Of a stretch of DNA of 64,000 nucleotides, positions 1 to 11,950 are shown piece after piece. Position numbers and translations under genes: made by a program. Under the pieces are notes generated by a model that saw only the letters and a list, made by a program, of their open reading frames with translations, made no database searches and was not told the origin of the DNA. Source of the stretch: Adineta steineri (lineage: Eukaryota > Rotifera > Eurotatoria > Adinetida > Adinetidae); the NCBI GenBank assembly GCA_905250115.1, contig CAJNOI010000077.1:62001-126000 (forward strand), written 5' to 3'. Numbering within the stretch: position 1 is the first letter of the stretch; each line of letters opens with the position of its first letter.

Positions 1-107
1 TACTTCTAATATTTGAAGAAATAAAATGTTCTATAACTAATGACATCTGTTATTGATATTATATTAAATGATATAAAAAAAGATTTAGAGAAAACTCAGG
101 AATACAC

Positions 108-238
108 TGTATACTTAGTGGCGGCGCCAAGGGTGGGCTGGGGTGGGCTCAGCCCACCCTGAAATTTTTCTTACAGCTTATATATATAATGCTGAGCCCA
201 CCCTAGTCTAAATTCCTGACGCCGCCGCTATGTATACT
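108..238. mobile_element. hAT-type MITE with perfect 8-bp target duplication
   Basis: A 115-bp non-coding element spans 116-230. It starts TAGTGGCGGCG and ends CGCCGCCGCTA, an imperfect terminal inverted repeat. The flanking 8-mers at 108-115 and 231-238 are both TGTATACT, the duplication length typical of hAT transposases. The interior carries further self-complementary copies of a GGGTGGGCT-like motif. No coding capacity is seen, so any movement would need a transposase from elsewhere. The perfect duplication suggests a fairly recent insertion. Confidence 0.88.
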
Positions 239-1207
239 CATTCTAATCTCAGTGCCACTCCAGTATTCGTCACTTGAGAACTTAATAACTACGTACGAGT
301 GGCAGTATGCTTTTGTATGGGTAAGAGAAATTTTGATAAGATTCAAGTACACATTTCTAACTTTAGAGGTAAGTGTTTCATACAAAAAAAGGTATGCCTT
401 AGATCGCATAGTTTTATCATGCTAGTATATAATTGATCTGTAGAAGTATAAGGACTATACGTATATAATCTACTTTTCTTTTTATTTCGATGCGAAACCA
501 ATGAATGTGCGTATAACCATTCATTCAATGTGTTGAAGAAGAAAAAAAACGGTAAAATATGTTTTAATCATAGAATTTCTAGATGCTTGTAAAATGTCAG
601 GCATAATACATCCGAAATAAATAATATGATTGTCTAAATTATAAAAGTGTTATGTAGTAATTTCTTCGTGATCATCGCTTTCATGGTCATATTTACTTCA
701 CTATAGATTTTAATGAGCTCAATACACAAGTGACATCTATATTTTCAATTTCTTTTTTTTATATAAAAACAATAAATTCTAAATATTATAAAAGAAAAAT
801 GTTGTTATTTATTGTATAATTATTGATTAAGTTGTTTTAACTATGACGTCATCAAGGTACATATGTATCAACAATGGCAATGATTTGTTCTGTAGTGTCT
901 CGCGCGTCCTTTTTTTCCGACAGCGCCATTGTCTCTCTCTCTCTCTCTCTTTCGCTCTCTCTCCCTAGACTATCACGTATTAATTTTTCTTTTTTTTTTG
1001 CGTTCTGATCTTTTCGTTCCTGCAACAACCGTACAAGACAAGAGACAAAAAACTTTTTAAATTTTCTAATTCATCCAAAATAATGTTATCTAAACTTACA
1101 AATATTATTTCTAGGTATTTTTTATTCAAAATAGAGACAAATCCATCTATGACATATGAATATCTTTCTCTTATTTGATTTAGTTGCCATCAAATATATC
1201 AAACATA
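239..1207. other. Intergenic region upstream of GTF3C4
   Basis: No supported gene. It is AT-rich, with a CT-rich microsatellite at about 930-963. A pyrimidine-rich stretch ending in AG at about 1183 looks like a splice acceptor, either of a 5'UTR intron or of spliced-leader trans-splicing, 25 bases before the GTF3C4 start codon. Short open frames on the minus strand at 203-528 look random. Confidence 0.5.
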
Positions 1208-3677
1208 ATGAGCGGCTTTGATTGTTCGTTGCTTGAAGAACAACACTTTCAAACGTCGGACTCACTCAAAGATGGCGCTATTTCCTGTTCAGATTGGTCA
1301 CGTTTTGCTATAGCATCATCCACTGGTTTTACATTATTAACATTTAGTGGACATTCATCACGTAAAGTACAATTATTTACTGTATCATGGTTTCAACTCG
1401 ATCAACATCTTGAACAAGATGATTTAAAATATTATACATATACACCATTAGCACTTTTTTGTCCTGATTCATTACGACCCGATGGTGCTCGTTTATTAGC
1501 TGTTGCTTCATCAACTGGTCAACTTGTTATATGTGATGCTAATCAAGAATCACCTGTAGTTTTATTTAATGTATCAAAACGATGGAGATCTCAATTAGAT
1601 GAACGAAATGGTGGTAATCCAACTACTTCACGAAAAACTGCAACTAGTAATGGAACAACTACTGGAGGTTTATCTCGTGATGAAGAAGCATTATTAGGTA
1701 AAAATAAAAAATTATATATATGTATACACTAGTTTTCTTTTCTTTTCTAGTACCAACTTGTTTAGGTTGGTCAAATGTTCTTCGTCGTGATTCCCCATCA
1801 CGTTTTGTTCTTCTTTTTTGTGGTCTTGAATCTGGACATGTTGCTATTTGGCAATTATCAGAACAACAACAAACAAATAATCTTACATTAACGTATGCTG
1901 CATTACTTGAACCTAATGCAACTGAACCAACAGTACCATCAGCAGCAAAAAAATCTGGTCTTTCATCACCATTATCCAATGGTTTATATAATTCAAAAAC
2001 TGAATCATCCTATAAATCACCACATAATTCAATATCAGCTATGGCATGGCTTTCATTATCAGATACAGCTGGCATATTAGCACTTGGTTCGTCTCATGGA
2101 CATGTTTCACTTATATCAATATCATTAACAGGTAATGAATTAGCACCATTACTTGCATATACAAAACAAGAATCACCACATCTTGTTTCAAATGGTGCAC
2201 GTATACATCATATAGCTTTATATCAACAACATAATGAACATCGTTTATTTTTTGCTCAAATGGATTCAATTGTAATCGCAACATTAAATATAACATCCAC
2301 AGGTTATAATACATCATGTTCACAATTTACAATAAAAACAGTTAATGAATATGCATTAAATTCAAGTGTATTAACACATTTTCTATCTGAAACACAAGAT
2401 TTATATTTAATATGTCGTGATGGTTTTATACATAGACAAGTAACACAAACATTTAATGATCCAACGAATCATCATCATGCACAACATACAACTAGATTTG
2501 AACAATTTTGTCAATTATTACCAGCAGGTTATTATTAATCTTTGTACTATGAAAATATGTAAATTATTTTCAGTCGAAATATGTATCTATTAAATATCAT
2601 CAAGTACACATTTTTTTCCCCATGAGTCAAAATATTAATCTGTTAGAGAAAGTGCAAATACTATGATGTTATTTCGATTGAAATAAACAAAAAAAAAACC
2701 CAATTATATTATTTGTTTTTTTAGGTAGTGAATGTCAAGCAGCTGGTATAACTCCAACACATTGTACTGTATTAACAATGAAACGTAGTGAAGCGATATT
2801 AACCTTATCAGTTTATTCTTTAAAAGATGTTTCATCCACAATAACATTTTTTCTTTCAAATCCATTACCATCATTTCGTTTGAATGATGTTCTTGCTGCC
2901 TTACGTGTTCTACTCTATTCAGATAAATCCAATGCATTAACAGATTTAATTATGTCTGTTGCTGATTGTGCTGATCAAGCAAGCGTTAGTTTATTAAAAA
3001 AAGTTCATTCATTATGTCGTCTATTATTATCATATCATAATAGTGGATTAGGAAATGGTTTAAGACAAGCACCTTATATGTTATTTTTAGCTGATGTATT
3101 TGCTCAAATGATATCAATAGATTTAATTAAAAAACTCTATGATTATGTTCAAACAGATCAACAACTTCAAGTAACACCAATTGAGAAGTCTATACTTTAT
3201 TGGTGTGAACAATTATTACAATATTCAACACAACAATTACAAGCATCAGCTAGTGCAACAAATAATAGTGGAAATACAAGTACAAGTTTAACAGGAAATA
3301 ATTTATCAGCACAATTTGGTTCATTACTTGCTATGGCAAATCCAAATATGACAACAACACCAATAACAATAGCAAATGGACCAACACCACCAGCACAAAT
3401 CAATAGTCAATATTTATCAACATGTGATCAAAAATATCTTCATTGTCCATTATGTGGTCAAATCTTACACATACGAACATTTTTTGATATAACATGTTCG
3501 AATGGACATGATTTTCAACGTTGTAATAAAACATTTTTACCAATATTTATTCAAGATCGTGCAAAACGTTGTTCATTATGTAATTTTTATATAAGCGATA
3601 CAACAATTGATGATTCGACACAATTAACAACATTAATCAAAATACTTGGAGGATTTACTTGCACGTTTTGTGGTTGA
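1208..3677 (+). CDS. GTF3C4: TFIIIC 90-kDa subunit (GTF3C4)
   Basis: Subunit of the general transcription factor TFIIIC, which binds internal promoters of tRNA genes for RNA polymerase III. Three exons (1208-1697, 1751-2527, 2725-3677) join in frame to about 739 residues. The N-terminal two thirds reads as WD40-like beta-propeller (for example SGHVAIWQL, ILALGSSHGHVSLISIS). The last 90 residues carry the family's paired cysteine knuckles: CPLCGQILHIRTF, then CSNGHDFQRC, CSLC and a terminal CTFCG. The 5' open frame extends slightly upstream, but the first ATG is at 1208, just after a splice-acceptor-like AG. The mid-protein linker is rich in Ser, Thr, Asn and Gln. The family assignment rests mainly on the C-terminal zinc-finger domain. 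Confidence 0.85.
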
Positions 3678-4173
3678 TATATATATATATATATATATAT
3701 ATCTGTGTGTTTATGTACAGTTTGTTTGTTTGCTGTGTGTTGTATATATGATATATTTCTACTCTACTCGTTGTTTTGTACTATCTATTTTTCATTGAGC
3801 AAAGATTCATAGTGATTATTCTATTTGCAATTTTTGTTTGCATGTATAGAAAATGAATGTGAGCACGACGTAAGAGTGTTTTCGTTTTTTTCTTTTTTTT
3901 TTGTATTGTATATTCATATACACACACGTACACATATATGTATTATGAAAGGAAAAAAACAAGAGTTTGAGTGACAAAAAAAGAACGTTTTCTTTTCTTA
4001 TTATTATTACTATTAAAGAGAAAGAAGAAAAAAAAAATTTTTTGTTTATTATTTTAGAAATTAGAGCTTTTGTTCTTATTTTGAGAATTTATCAATTTAT
4101 TTAATTGGTATGTTGAGATAATTATCTAATCACAATAGATATAAAATTCTTTATTTTAATCTTATTCCAGCGT
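3678..4173. other. GTF3C4-AMPK beta intergenic spacer
   Basis: Holds a (TA)n tract right after the GTF3C4 stop, several T and A homopolymers and no coding signal. It ends in a pyrimidine-rich acceptor (TTATTCCAG) three bases before the AMPK beta ATG. Confidence 0.5.
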
Positions 4174-5428
4174 ATGGGCAATCAACAACCAGCAGGTCGT
4201 ACTCGTAGTGATACGTACACACGATACGAACGAGATGGTGAAGATGGTCGATTTGTTACACTCGATCATAATGATTTTAGTGGAAATAATTATCCAATAC
4301 CATTTGATGAACGAGTATATAAACTCAAAAAAAACAACAAAATAAAATACATGACTCATTTTAATAATATTTAGTTTGGCTCAAGAAATGATTCAACATT
4401 ACCAATACGTATTCGCAATCAACGTCAAATGCAACAACATCATACTCAACAAGCTGTGCAAGCAGAAATGCATAATGAAAAAAAGACAATACCAGTTGTA
4501 TTTAGATATCCAGCTTCAACGAAAGATAAAGAAGCTTTACTAACTGGTTCATTTAATAATTGGAAAGATATGGTATTAATGGTTAAAAGGTTAGTTTTAT
4601 TTTTTTTATAAACAATAATTTTTCATAAAATGATTTTATAGTGATAATGATTTTGTTGTTATTTTGGAATTACCCGAAGGTGAACATGAATATAAATTTT
4701 GTATTGATGGCCGATGGGAATATGATTTAAATGAAGTATTATATATAGAAATATTTTCTTATCTTTAAATAATTTTATTTTTAGTTATCAAAAGATGATG
4801 GTCATAATGGTCGTAATAATGTAGTTACAGTAAAAAAAAGTGATTTTGAAGTTATGGAAGCCCTTATATCAGATTCAGTCTTATCAAATAGCCAAAATTC
4901 AAATATAAATAAACAACAATGTAAAGAATTTGATAAATTTAGTATTTTATTTAAATTTTTTTTGAAATTTATAGCAAATGATTCAGATATGGCACGTTCT
5001 CCACCAGGTTCTTATGACCAAACATGGCCGCCAACAAACCAAAAAGAATTTCCACAGACAGATAAACCACCAATTTTACCACCACATCTTCTTAATATTA
5101 TTCTTAACAAAGATACATCTGCTCATGTAAGTCTCTTATACTCATTGAAAACTAATATTACTATTAGATTGATTTCGATAAGTATTTCTCATGTCTAACC
5201 GCTTGTTTTTTTTTCATTGTAGTATGAACCAGCTTTATTACCAGAACCTAATCATGTTATGTTAAAACATTTATATGCACTATCAATTCGTGTAAGTGTT
5301 TAAATAAGAATGTAAACTATGTTTTTATTTTTTAATTGATTTAGGATGGAGTTATGGTATTGAGTACAACAACACGTTATAAACAAAAATTTGTTACAAC
5401 ATGTTTTTATAAACCTACTGCCAAATGA
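4174..5428 (+). CDS. PRKAB: AMP-activated protein kinase beta subunit
   Basis: Scaffold and glycogen-sensing subunit of AMPK. Seven exons (4174-4314, 4375-4589, 4642-4735, 4785-4920, 4975-5126, 5223-5291, 5345-5428) give 296 residues, slightly longer than human beta1. It begins MGNQQ, so Gly2 is available for N-myristoylation. The CBM48 glycogen-binding domain follows (TGSFNNWKDM, ELPEGEHEYKFCIDGRWEYD). The C-terminal ASC domain that binds alpha and gamma is very well kept (PPILPPHLLNIILNKD, LLPEPNHVMLKHLYALS, DGVMVLSTTTRYK). The intron at 4921-4974 is 54 bases long and free of stop codons, so retention would add 18 residues (GT at 4921, AG at 4973-4974). The N-terminal linker is Gln/His-rich. 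Confidence 0.95.
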
Positions 5429-5997
5429 AATGTTAAAACAGATCGATTTTTCTAAATAATAATGTAAATAATTTTTTTTTTGCTAAATGTTAACAGTTTT
5501 CCTTTAGTTATCCTTGGTGATATGAGAATATTTTTTTTTGTCTTTGACCTTAAATCTTAATCAATTGTTTGTTTTATTTTTCTTTCTTATCATAAAAATG
5601 TACTTCTACTACGCATGAATATAAACATGTATGAGTAATGTTTCTATTTCATTTGGTAACTATTGACTATAAGAATGATTTTATTCTTCTATAAATTAAT
5701 TATTTAAAAAAAATAAATAAAAGAATGAATAATAAATCATACAAAAGTTAATTTGATTGTAACTGATGCCGGAGAAAATGAGATTGGTTCTTCTTTTTTG
5801 TCGATCATAGTTATGCAATATTCTTGATTTCATTCGAATAATTCTTTCTGTGAAATAATGATACTAATTATTATTGGCAACAGCATAGATAAAAAAGCGA
5901 AGGACAGCAAGTCTTTTCTTTTTATACAGAGATGATAAGAGATACCAAGAAGAAGTTATTGGTATCTCAAATAACTCATATTTCTGTAATTATTATA
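5429..5997. other. AMPK beta 3' flank
   Basis: No gene seen. It contains AATAAA-like signals in the AMPK beta 3' flank, for example around 5714, and AT-rich sequence up to a MITE. Confidence 0.45.
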
Positions 5998-6181
5998 CAA
6001 GGGTGGCACGACTGGGGGGAGGGGGTGTAATATCCCCTCAATCTTCGAAAATTTCTATTTTTGGCTCAACAAAATCGGCAAATCTTCTTTGATTTTTTAA
6101 CAAAAATAATGCTACACCCCCCGAAAAATTCAAAAAACTTCCTTACACCGCCCCAATGTTGGCTGACTCGCGCCACCCATG
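5998..6181. mobile_element. hAT-like MITE, degraded
   Basis: A 184-bp GC-richer island in AT-rich DNA. The left end reads CAAGGGTGGCACGACT. The reverse complement of the right end reads CATGGGTGGCGCGAGT, so the termini are imperfect inverted repeats. The flanking 8-mers (TTATTATA and CTACTATT) agree at 5 of 8 positions, so the target duplication is only suggestive. Non-coding. Confidence 0.6.
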
Positions 6182-6622
6182 CTACTATTAGATTTATTTT
6201 ATTTCGTTATTACATAGTTGAAGAAAAATAAAGGAGAAGTCAATGAAAGAGTCTGTTATTTCAACCAACTGCTCAGTTATCAATTAGCATGCTTTGTTTT
6301 TAAACTCAAACAAACTGAATATCTCATTACTTTTGTAAACATAGGTTCTGTGTCACAGATGTATATCTTAATATTGAATAGCACTAAGTACCAGTATTTC
6401 TCTACGTAAAGAAATATTTTAGTTACTACGCTAGATATTTATGTTAATACGAAAGAAGTATTCTGATGTTATATGATTACTTACTTATCGTAAGTATTTC
6501 GTCATTACGATTTGGTTCTACAGATGTCGTAAGTCATACTTTTTTTCTTTCGTTTCTCTCACTTAGTATGAAATGCGTAAAGACAAAACATATGTCGAGC
6601 GCTGTAAATCTTTAAACTAGTT
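6182..6622. promoter_or_regulatory. U2 snRNA upstream region
   Basis: No supported gene; a 63-aa open frame at 6218 looks random. The last 100 bases are presumably the snRNA promoter (a proximal sequence element near -55 is expected), but I cannot identify a specific box without family alignments. Confidence 0.35.
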
Positions 6623-6817
6623 ATCGCTTCTCGGCCTTTTCGGCTAAGATCAAAGTGTAGTATCTGTTCTCGTCGGTTTGAAAGCCGGCGCTGGTCCCAT
6701 TGGGGCCAGGCTCTTTCAAGCGGATTTTTGGACCTCGGCCGGGATCACCCGAGTTCACTCGGACCCGTGCCACGGATCGTCTCGACACTGCAGTGCCGTC
6801 GAGTTCGGTCCACTCCC
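6623..6817 (+). ncRNA. RNU2: U2 spliceosomal snRNA
   Basis: U2 pairs with the intron branch site and with U6 in the spliceosome. The 5' end ATCGCTTCTCGGCC, the branch-site pairing region GTGTAGTATCTG (about 6656-6667), GC-rich stem-loops IIa and IIb, the Sm site GATTTTTGG and stem-loop IV with the CACTGCAGTG core are all readable. The end at about 6817 is set by matching ...GTTCGGTCCACTCCC to the usual U2 3' terminus. Stem-loop I carries CCTTTTCGGCT, one C more than the common CCTTTTGGCT. The gene is markedly GC-richer than its surroundings. Immediately downstream, CCCGTTC...GAACGGG (6815-6834) could form a 3' hairpin in the precursor. Confidence 0.93.
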
Positions 6818-6966
6818 GTTCTCTCGGGAACGGGAATCTTATAAATTAAAAGTAAATATGAAAAATCATGTTGTTATATGAGATATGAACAAGTAGAGAA
6901 TAAAATCAACGAGAAAAGTAGTTTGTTCAAGTTCATGTGAAATTTATTTACAAAAAAGAAAAACAA

Positions 6967-9023
6967 TCATTTAGAGATTTTAGGTTTCCAAATAAACGAT
7001 TTCGATACAGGCGTAGTTGATGTTTCATCTGTTGATGCTGGTGTTGCATTTAGATTTTCGGGTACTGAAATCGATCGATTTGGTAATTCATTTGAATTCG
7101 TATCACCACCAGATGAGGATGAATGACGAGTTTTTTTCGTATTTGTTTGTTGAATATCAGTATCATCACTAGTCGACGAGATATTTGCTGGTTCTATTCG
7201 ATGACGACTACTTTCTCGAGTTTTCTAATAAAAAGATAAATAAAAAATATAAAGAATGAAAAAATAATAATTTACCGATGATGTACGCATAGGAAGATCA
7301 TTACTTCTGAAATAAATCAAATAATTAGAATTTTTATAATTTAAAACTGAATACAAACTTTTCATTTTGATTATCTGCAATGAATGATCGTTCATTTGCT
7401 TTTCTTGGTCGAAGACGTCTTGGTGATGTTGTTTTTTTTGTATCTGCTGTTACCGGGGATGGTGTTCTTATTTGTTCATCATTTGCTAAAAAAATAGGAT
7501 AGATGATAAAATAAATTAACACAAAATTTACTTTCAATTTCCTGCTTTTCAGTCATATCAAACGAAGGTAATGATGTTCCATATTCCGGTGACATATCAC
7601 CAGCTAAACCTGATGTTTCAGTTGAAGTAAATGTTAAAGGAACTGGTGATGATGGTGTATCGTATTGTTCTTGATCAAAGCTAGTTGAAGATTTTGATGG
7701 ACGAAATCTTTTTGTTTTAGATATAGTCTAGCAAAAATCATTATAAAAAAATAATAGACAGGTTAAGAAAATAGAATTTACTGATGTTGATGATTGCGGT
7801 AACAATACTGGTAGTGGTGGTGATGGTTCTGATATAATAAGATCTCTAAACGAAGACAATAAATATATTTTTGAAAAACAAAATTCTTACTCTGTTTCAA
7901 ATTGTTCATTTAAATATTTTGGATTTGGTCGACGAGGTCGTAATTTACGCGTATCCGTTTCATTTGTTGTAGTTGATGATGAGTTAATATTATCTTCCGC
8001 TACAAAAACAAAATAATCATAAAATTTCAATTTAATAATCATACATTTTTCTTCAGGAATATCTTTCTGTTGAGTGTCATCGATTTTAATTTTTTTCTTT
8101 TTAATATGTATTGTAGAATTATCATCATTCGATTCCGGTAGACGTTTTATTTTTTGTGGACTCTCTGTATTTAATGGTGATGCAATACGAACAATAGGTG
8201 GAGGTGGTGATGGACTTGATGATTTTGGTGTCGGTTCATTTTCAATTGATATTGATGATGGAGAAATATCTACTAAATCATTTGGTGAAGTTGTTGGTGA
8301 TAAAATACGAGTTTTTTTCTCTTCTTTAATAGATTCTTTTGGAATTGGTATTGGTTTCTTTTTCGGTGGTATTTGTTTTTTAATAACATTCGATATTTGA
8401 GGGTTTTTATCTATTGGAATTTTTGGTTTCGAAGGAATTGTTGGTTCTTTTTTAATTGGTATCGAAGATTTATTATTTTCTGTTTTTAAAGGTTCTTGTG
8501 GAATTGGAATTGATTGTGTATAAGATGTTGGTGGACGATAAACATGTGTTCCACCAATAGAATTATAAACATGTTCAATATGATCAGAAACAAATGATAA
8601 AAGACGTGGTTGAATTAATTGTTGTTGACATGTTTGCATATATTGATTAACAAGTGATGGTAATGTATCTTTGATTAAATTTGATCTAGATTTTATTTTG
8701 AATTAAAAATAAATTTCATCAATTTTTATTCTTACGTTTCTATATGACGACGTGCACGTTCACGTATATCAGATTTTTTTAATGATGGACTCCATTTATG
8801 TTCGGATAAATACGATGACATCAATGATTCAATTTGAGATTTTAAGTCTAAGTAGGATGGCTATAGAAGAGAAAAAATTAAATTAAATTAAAAGTTTTAT
8901 AAAAGAAAAAGAAAAAGAAACCTTTTGTTCAATATCAGAGATTAAATCACGTCGAATTGAATCAAATAAACCATCTGCTTTAACTTTACGCATAACATCA
9001 TGAAGAACGTATGATTCAGACAT
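6967..9023 (-). CDS. BOD1: BOD1/BOD1L-family (Shg1-like) protein
   Basis: Vertebrate BOD1 proteins control chromosome biorientation through PP2A-B56, and BOD1L and yeast Shg1 associate with SET1/COMPASS. Nine exons sum to 1653 bases, a 550-residue protein. The N-terminal 110 residues are the conserved domain: DGLFDSIRRDLISDIEQK, then a helix ending LSEHKWSPSLKKSDIRERARR and VNQYMQTCQ. The rest is low-complexity, with Pro/Ser/Lys-rich stretches, basic motifs (KKKKIKIDD, RKLRPRRPNPK, RRLRPRKAN) and acidic spacers, as in BOD1L-type proteins. The small intron at 8000-8044 (45 bases) is stop-free and in frame. The start ATG at 9023 directly precedes the domain. Whether it is the BOD1 or BOD1L orthologue is unresolved. 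Confidence 0.8.
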
Positions 9024-9140
9024 TATTCTGAAAAGAATATTAAATAGAAAAACTAAATTCTACGAGTTTTTCGTCTTTATTAGTTTTTGGGAAAAAATAG
9101 AAATGACAAATTAAAAAAGTTTCTATCGTTTTCTTTTTCT

Positions 9141-9447
9141 CTAACAACGAATAGCACTTCCAATTGCCATAAATGTTCCAAAGGTTCCACCTGCTGATAC
9201 AACAGATTTACCAACAGTTGAAAGAAGTTCACGACCACGTAAACCATGTCTTAAAGGAAAATGATTTAAATAATAATACGAAAAATCATTGATAAAATAA
9301 AAACCTTAAAGCAGTAACACCGCCAAATACAATTCCGGTAACCATTCCAACTGTAAAACCCATTGTAAAACCAATTTTAACGCGATCAAAACAAGTTGGT
9401 TTGTTCATTTGACCACCACTTGAATAACCTGCCGGTACAGCTGGCAT
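9141..9447 (-). CDS. ROMO1: ROMO1 (reactive oxygen species modulator 1)
   Basis: Small inner-mitochondrial-membrane protein related to yeast Mgr2, a TIM23-associated factor. Two exons (9447-9305, 9249-9141) give 83 residues, close to the human 79. Nearly every family landmark is visible: [12 protein letters not shown] in the first membrane helix, [10 protein letters not shown], the loop [11 protein letters not shown], and the second helix with [16 protein letters not shown] at the C-terminus. It lies 118 bases downstream of the BOD1-family start on the same strand. Confidence 0.95.
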
Positions 9448-10560
9448 TGCAAGAAAGATGAACAATAATTTGACTTAAGTAGAGAAGTATTTGTATGGAA
9501 AATGAATGTACGATGGATGCAATGCTTTTTCTTCTAAGTAAATGAAAAAAAAACATTTCTACCAATGAAAATAAAATGAAATAGATGGCTCTAGTTAGCG
9601 AGAAATTCTCTTTCTTTGTGTCTGTGTATGATTAAGACATTCCTTGTATAAATAAACGTATTTAATTATTTGTTAACATTCTTTGCTATAGTTCTAGTCC
9701 AAGGTCAAACGGTACAATGGGTATAAAATCATGGATCGTCATTTCATGATAATAGGGCGTCATAACACTGCGCCCAAAAACTGCATCGTATACGGCTCTA
9801 TTTGAATGAAATGGTAGTTCGTATTTGTGCACCCGTGACACGGTCCGTTTCATTCGATCTGCGACAGTTAAGAACATTTAACAGTTGATTGATAATTGAT
9901 AGTCTTGATTTAGTGTATGTTCTCATCGAACATATCGACTTGTTTATGTTGTTATTTGCTAATACTTCAGATAAATAGAAAGTAAGAAGAATGTCAAGGA
10001 AGAAAGTCCAAGTGAATTGATCCTCATGTAATTCAATTATCATGATGCATCGTTTGTCTGTTATATAGATTCGCTTATGGATTTTATGCGTGTTTCTCTC
10101 TTTATACATGTTTTTCTTTCCATTCTTCTAATTATTTGCAAAAACCAGAAATTACGTTGATGCCTGAGTTTACTTCTTGCTCTCTCTCTCTTTCTATGTC
10201 TCATGCGTCTTATATTACCTTATTGGGCGTTAAACATATATTATAATGAATATAGAAGTATAACGCCAAATCCAAACGACACAAGGAACATCAAAGAAGA
10301 AGAAGAAGAAGAAGAAGACCACCACTGCTAATGAAAAACAAAAGCGACTGTGTTGACGGACAATTTGTTGTACCCATTCTCGACTTTATTAATTGATTTT
10401 ATTATTTCATCGCTATCTTATACTGACAAGTTAAAAGATAGATAGAACAAGCTATTGAAGAGAAATCATATCATATAATACAAAGTAGTCAACAACTACA
10501 TCAAATGTATACGATATATTATTTCATGTATTTTCTATATTATCAATTTCAATTCAACTA
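9448..10560. other. Intergenic region with a GC-richer fragment
   Basis: No firm gene. At 9686-9877 (minus strand) there is a 63-codon open frame whose codon use (CGG, GTG, CAC, TAC, CGC) differs from neighbouring genes; see findings. CT-repeat and (GAA)n tracts lie near 10177 and 10296-10318. Confidence 0.4.
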
Positions 10561-10878
10561 ATGAAGACATATTTAAAGTATCCATATGAAAAACCGTTGA
10601 CGACAATATACTATTCCTCTTCAGATATACAAAATCATTTTTCATCAAGTATTAATTTTCAACAGAGAATTGTACAACCATCAACTAAAGAATTACAACG
10701 CTTATTTTCATCATACTATAAACCATGTTTTGAACATATACACTCTGGAAAATATGGTATAAAGCCGCTTTGGCCTTCCGATGAATCAATACGTGAATAT
10801 CGGCAATTTAAAAGAAAGTCGAGTAAGGTAATAATTATTCGTAAAATGATATTTTACATATATAAGATATAGGAATGA
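10561..10878 (+). CDS. Possible small orphan protein
   Basis: I do not recognise this gene. An open frame of 89 codons (10561-10827) meets a donor-like GTAATA. A 45-base intron to AG at 10872 would then join it to GAA TGA, giving a 90-residue protein. An AATAAA signal lies about 75 bases downstream. The peptide is Tyr/Ser/Lys-rich with a basic C-terminus (REYRQFKRKSSK), and has no signal peptide or membrane segment. Codon use resembles the neighbouring genes. It could also be chance. Confidence 0.4.
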
Positions 10879-11950
10879 ACTATCTACTTCGGTTGTACTA
10901 GATCAGTATACTAAACTTAATTAAGTATAGGATATTATTGAACTGTTTTTGCAATAAAAAAAGATTTCAACATGTGATATTGGAAAAATAGCATTTAAGT
11001 AAATTAATTTTGTTCTGATAATCATTATTTAAATATTGTCCAAAAATCAAAGCTTGTATTTTTATCCCGAACAAACTAAACAAACAATCCATTGTCTGAG
11101 ATTTTGCTTATTGATTAGTAGGTTAAACTATCCCATCAAGTACAGATGGAGAAAGAATAAATTATACATATATAATTATCTCTTTTTTCTCAAAGCTATA
11201 GATAGATAAGGTATGAATTCTCATCTGTTCTCTTTCCTTCTTCCTTATTCAATCTTCGATAGCAGAAACAAAACAAGTAGTTCTTTGTCTTTATGTATAT
11301 ATACATCTATATATATATATATATGTCGATATTGATGAGAAAAAGAAAGAAGACTAAGCTGTCCTCGTCGTCGTCGTTCTTGTTGTTGTTGTTTTGGTCC
11401 TGTCCGGATAGTGCCATAAGACTGGAAAGAAATGCTACACATCATAAGATAGAAGAGGGCAAAAAAATAAGAAAGCATGTTACCCTGTATAACATCTGTA
11501 TGAGAGGGTGAAACGCCTACTACAAGCGATTGCTAACACAACATAATAATGCGCGATGCGTAAAGAGGGAAAACCATAAAGCAAGAAGAGGAGAAAAATG
11601 TATACAGAAGAAAAAGAGCATCCATCTATTTGCACTCTTCTCGATGTCTTTTTTCTTCTTCGTTTTTGTCTTTGATAACGTCGATCACAAACAATATGAT
11701 ACCTGTTGATTTATTGTCTTTAAACAAGCAATAAACATAAAAAGGTAAAAATTTTAAACAGATCCATCCGGTTTTAATGAATATAAATTCTCCTAGTTCG
11801 TTTCTATGATAACATGTAAATATATAGAAAATAAATGCCAGAAAAAAAACCGCTAAAAGCATCAAATAACATCGTTAGCTTAGAAAATTCATCATCATCT
11901 ATCTATTTATTATATTTTTTGTTTTATAGAATCGGTCGTTTTCTATCCTA
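10879..11950. other. Intergenic region upstream of the copine gene
   Basis: No supported gene. It contains (TA)n near 11310 and purine-rich stretches at 11560-11620. Short open frames on both strands between 11245 and 11865 overlap each other and have no domain sense. A T-rich tract ending TTATAG at about 11930 is a possible trans-splice or 5'UTR acceptor. Confidence 0.4.
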
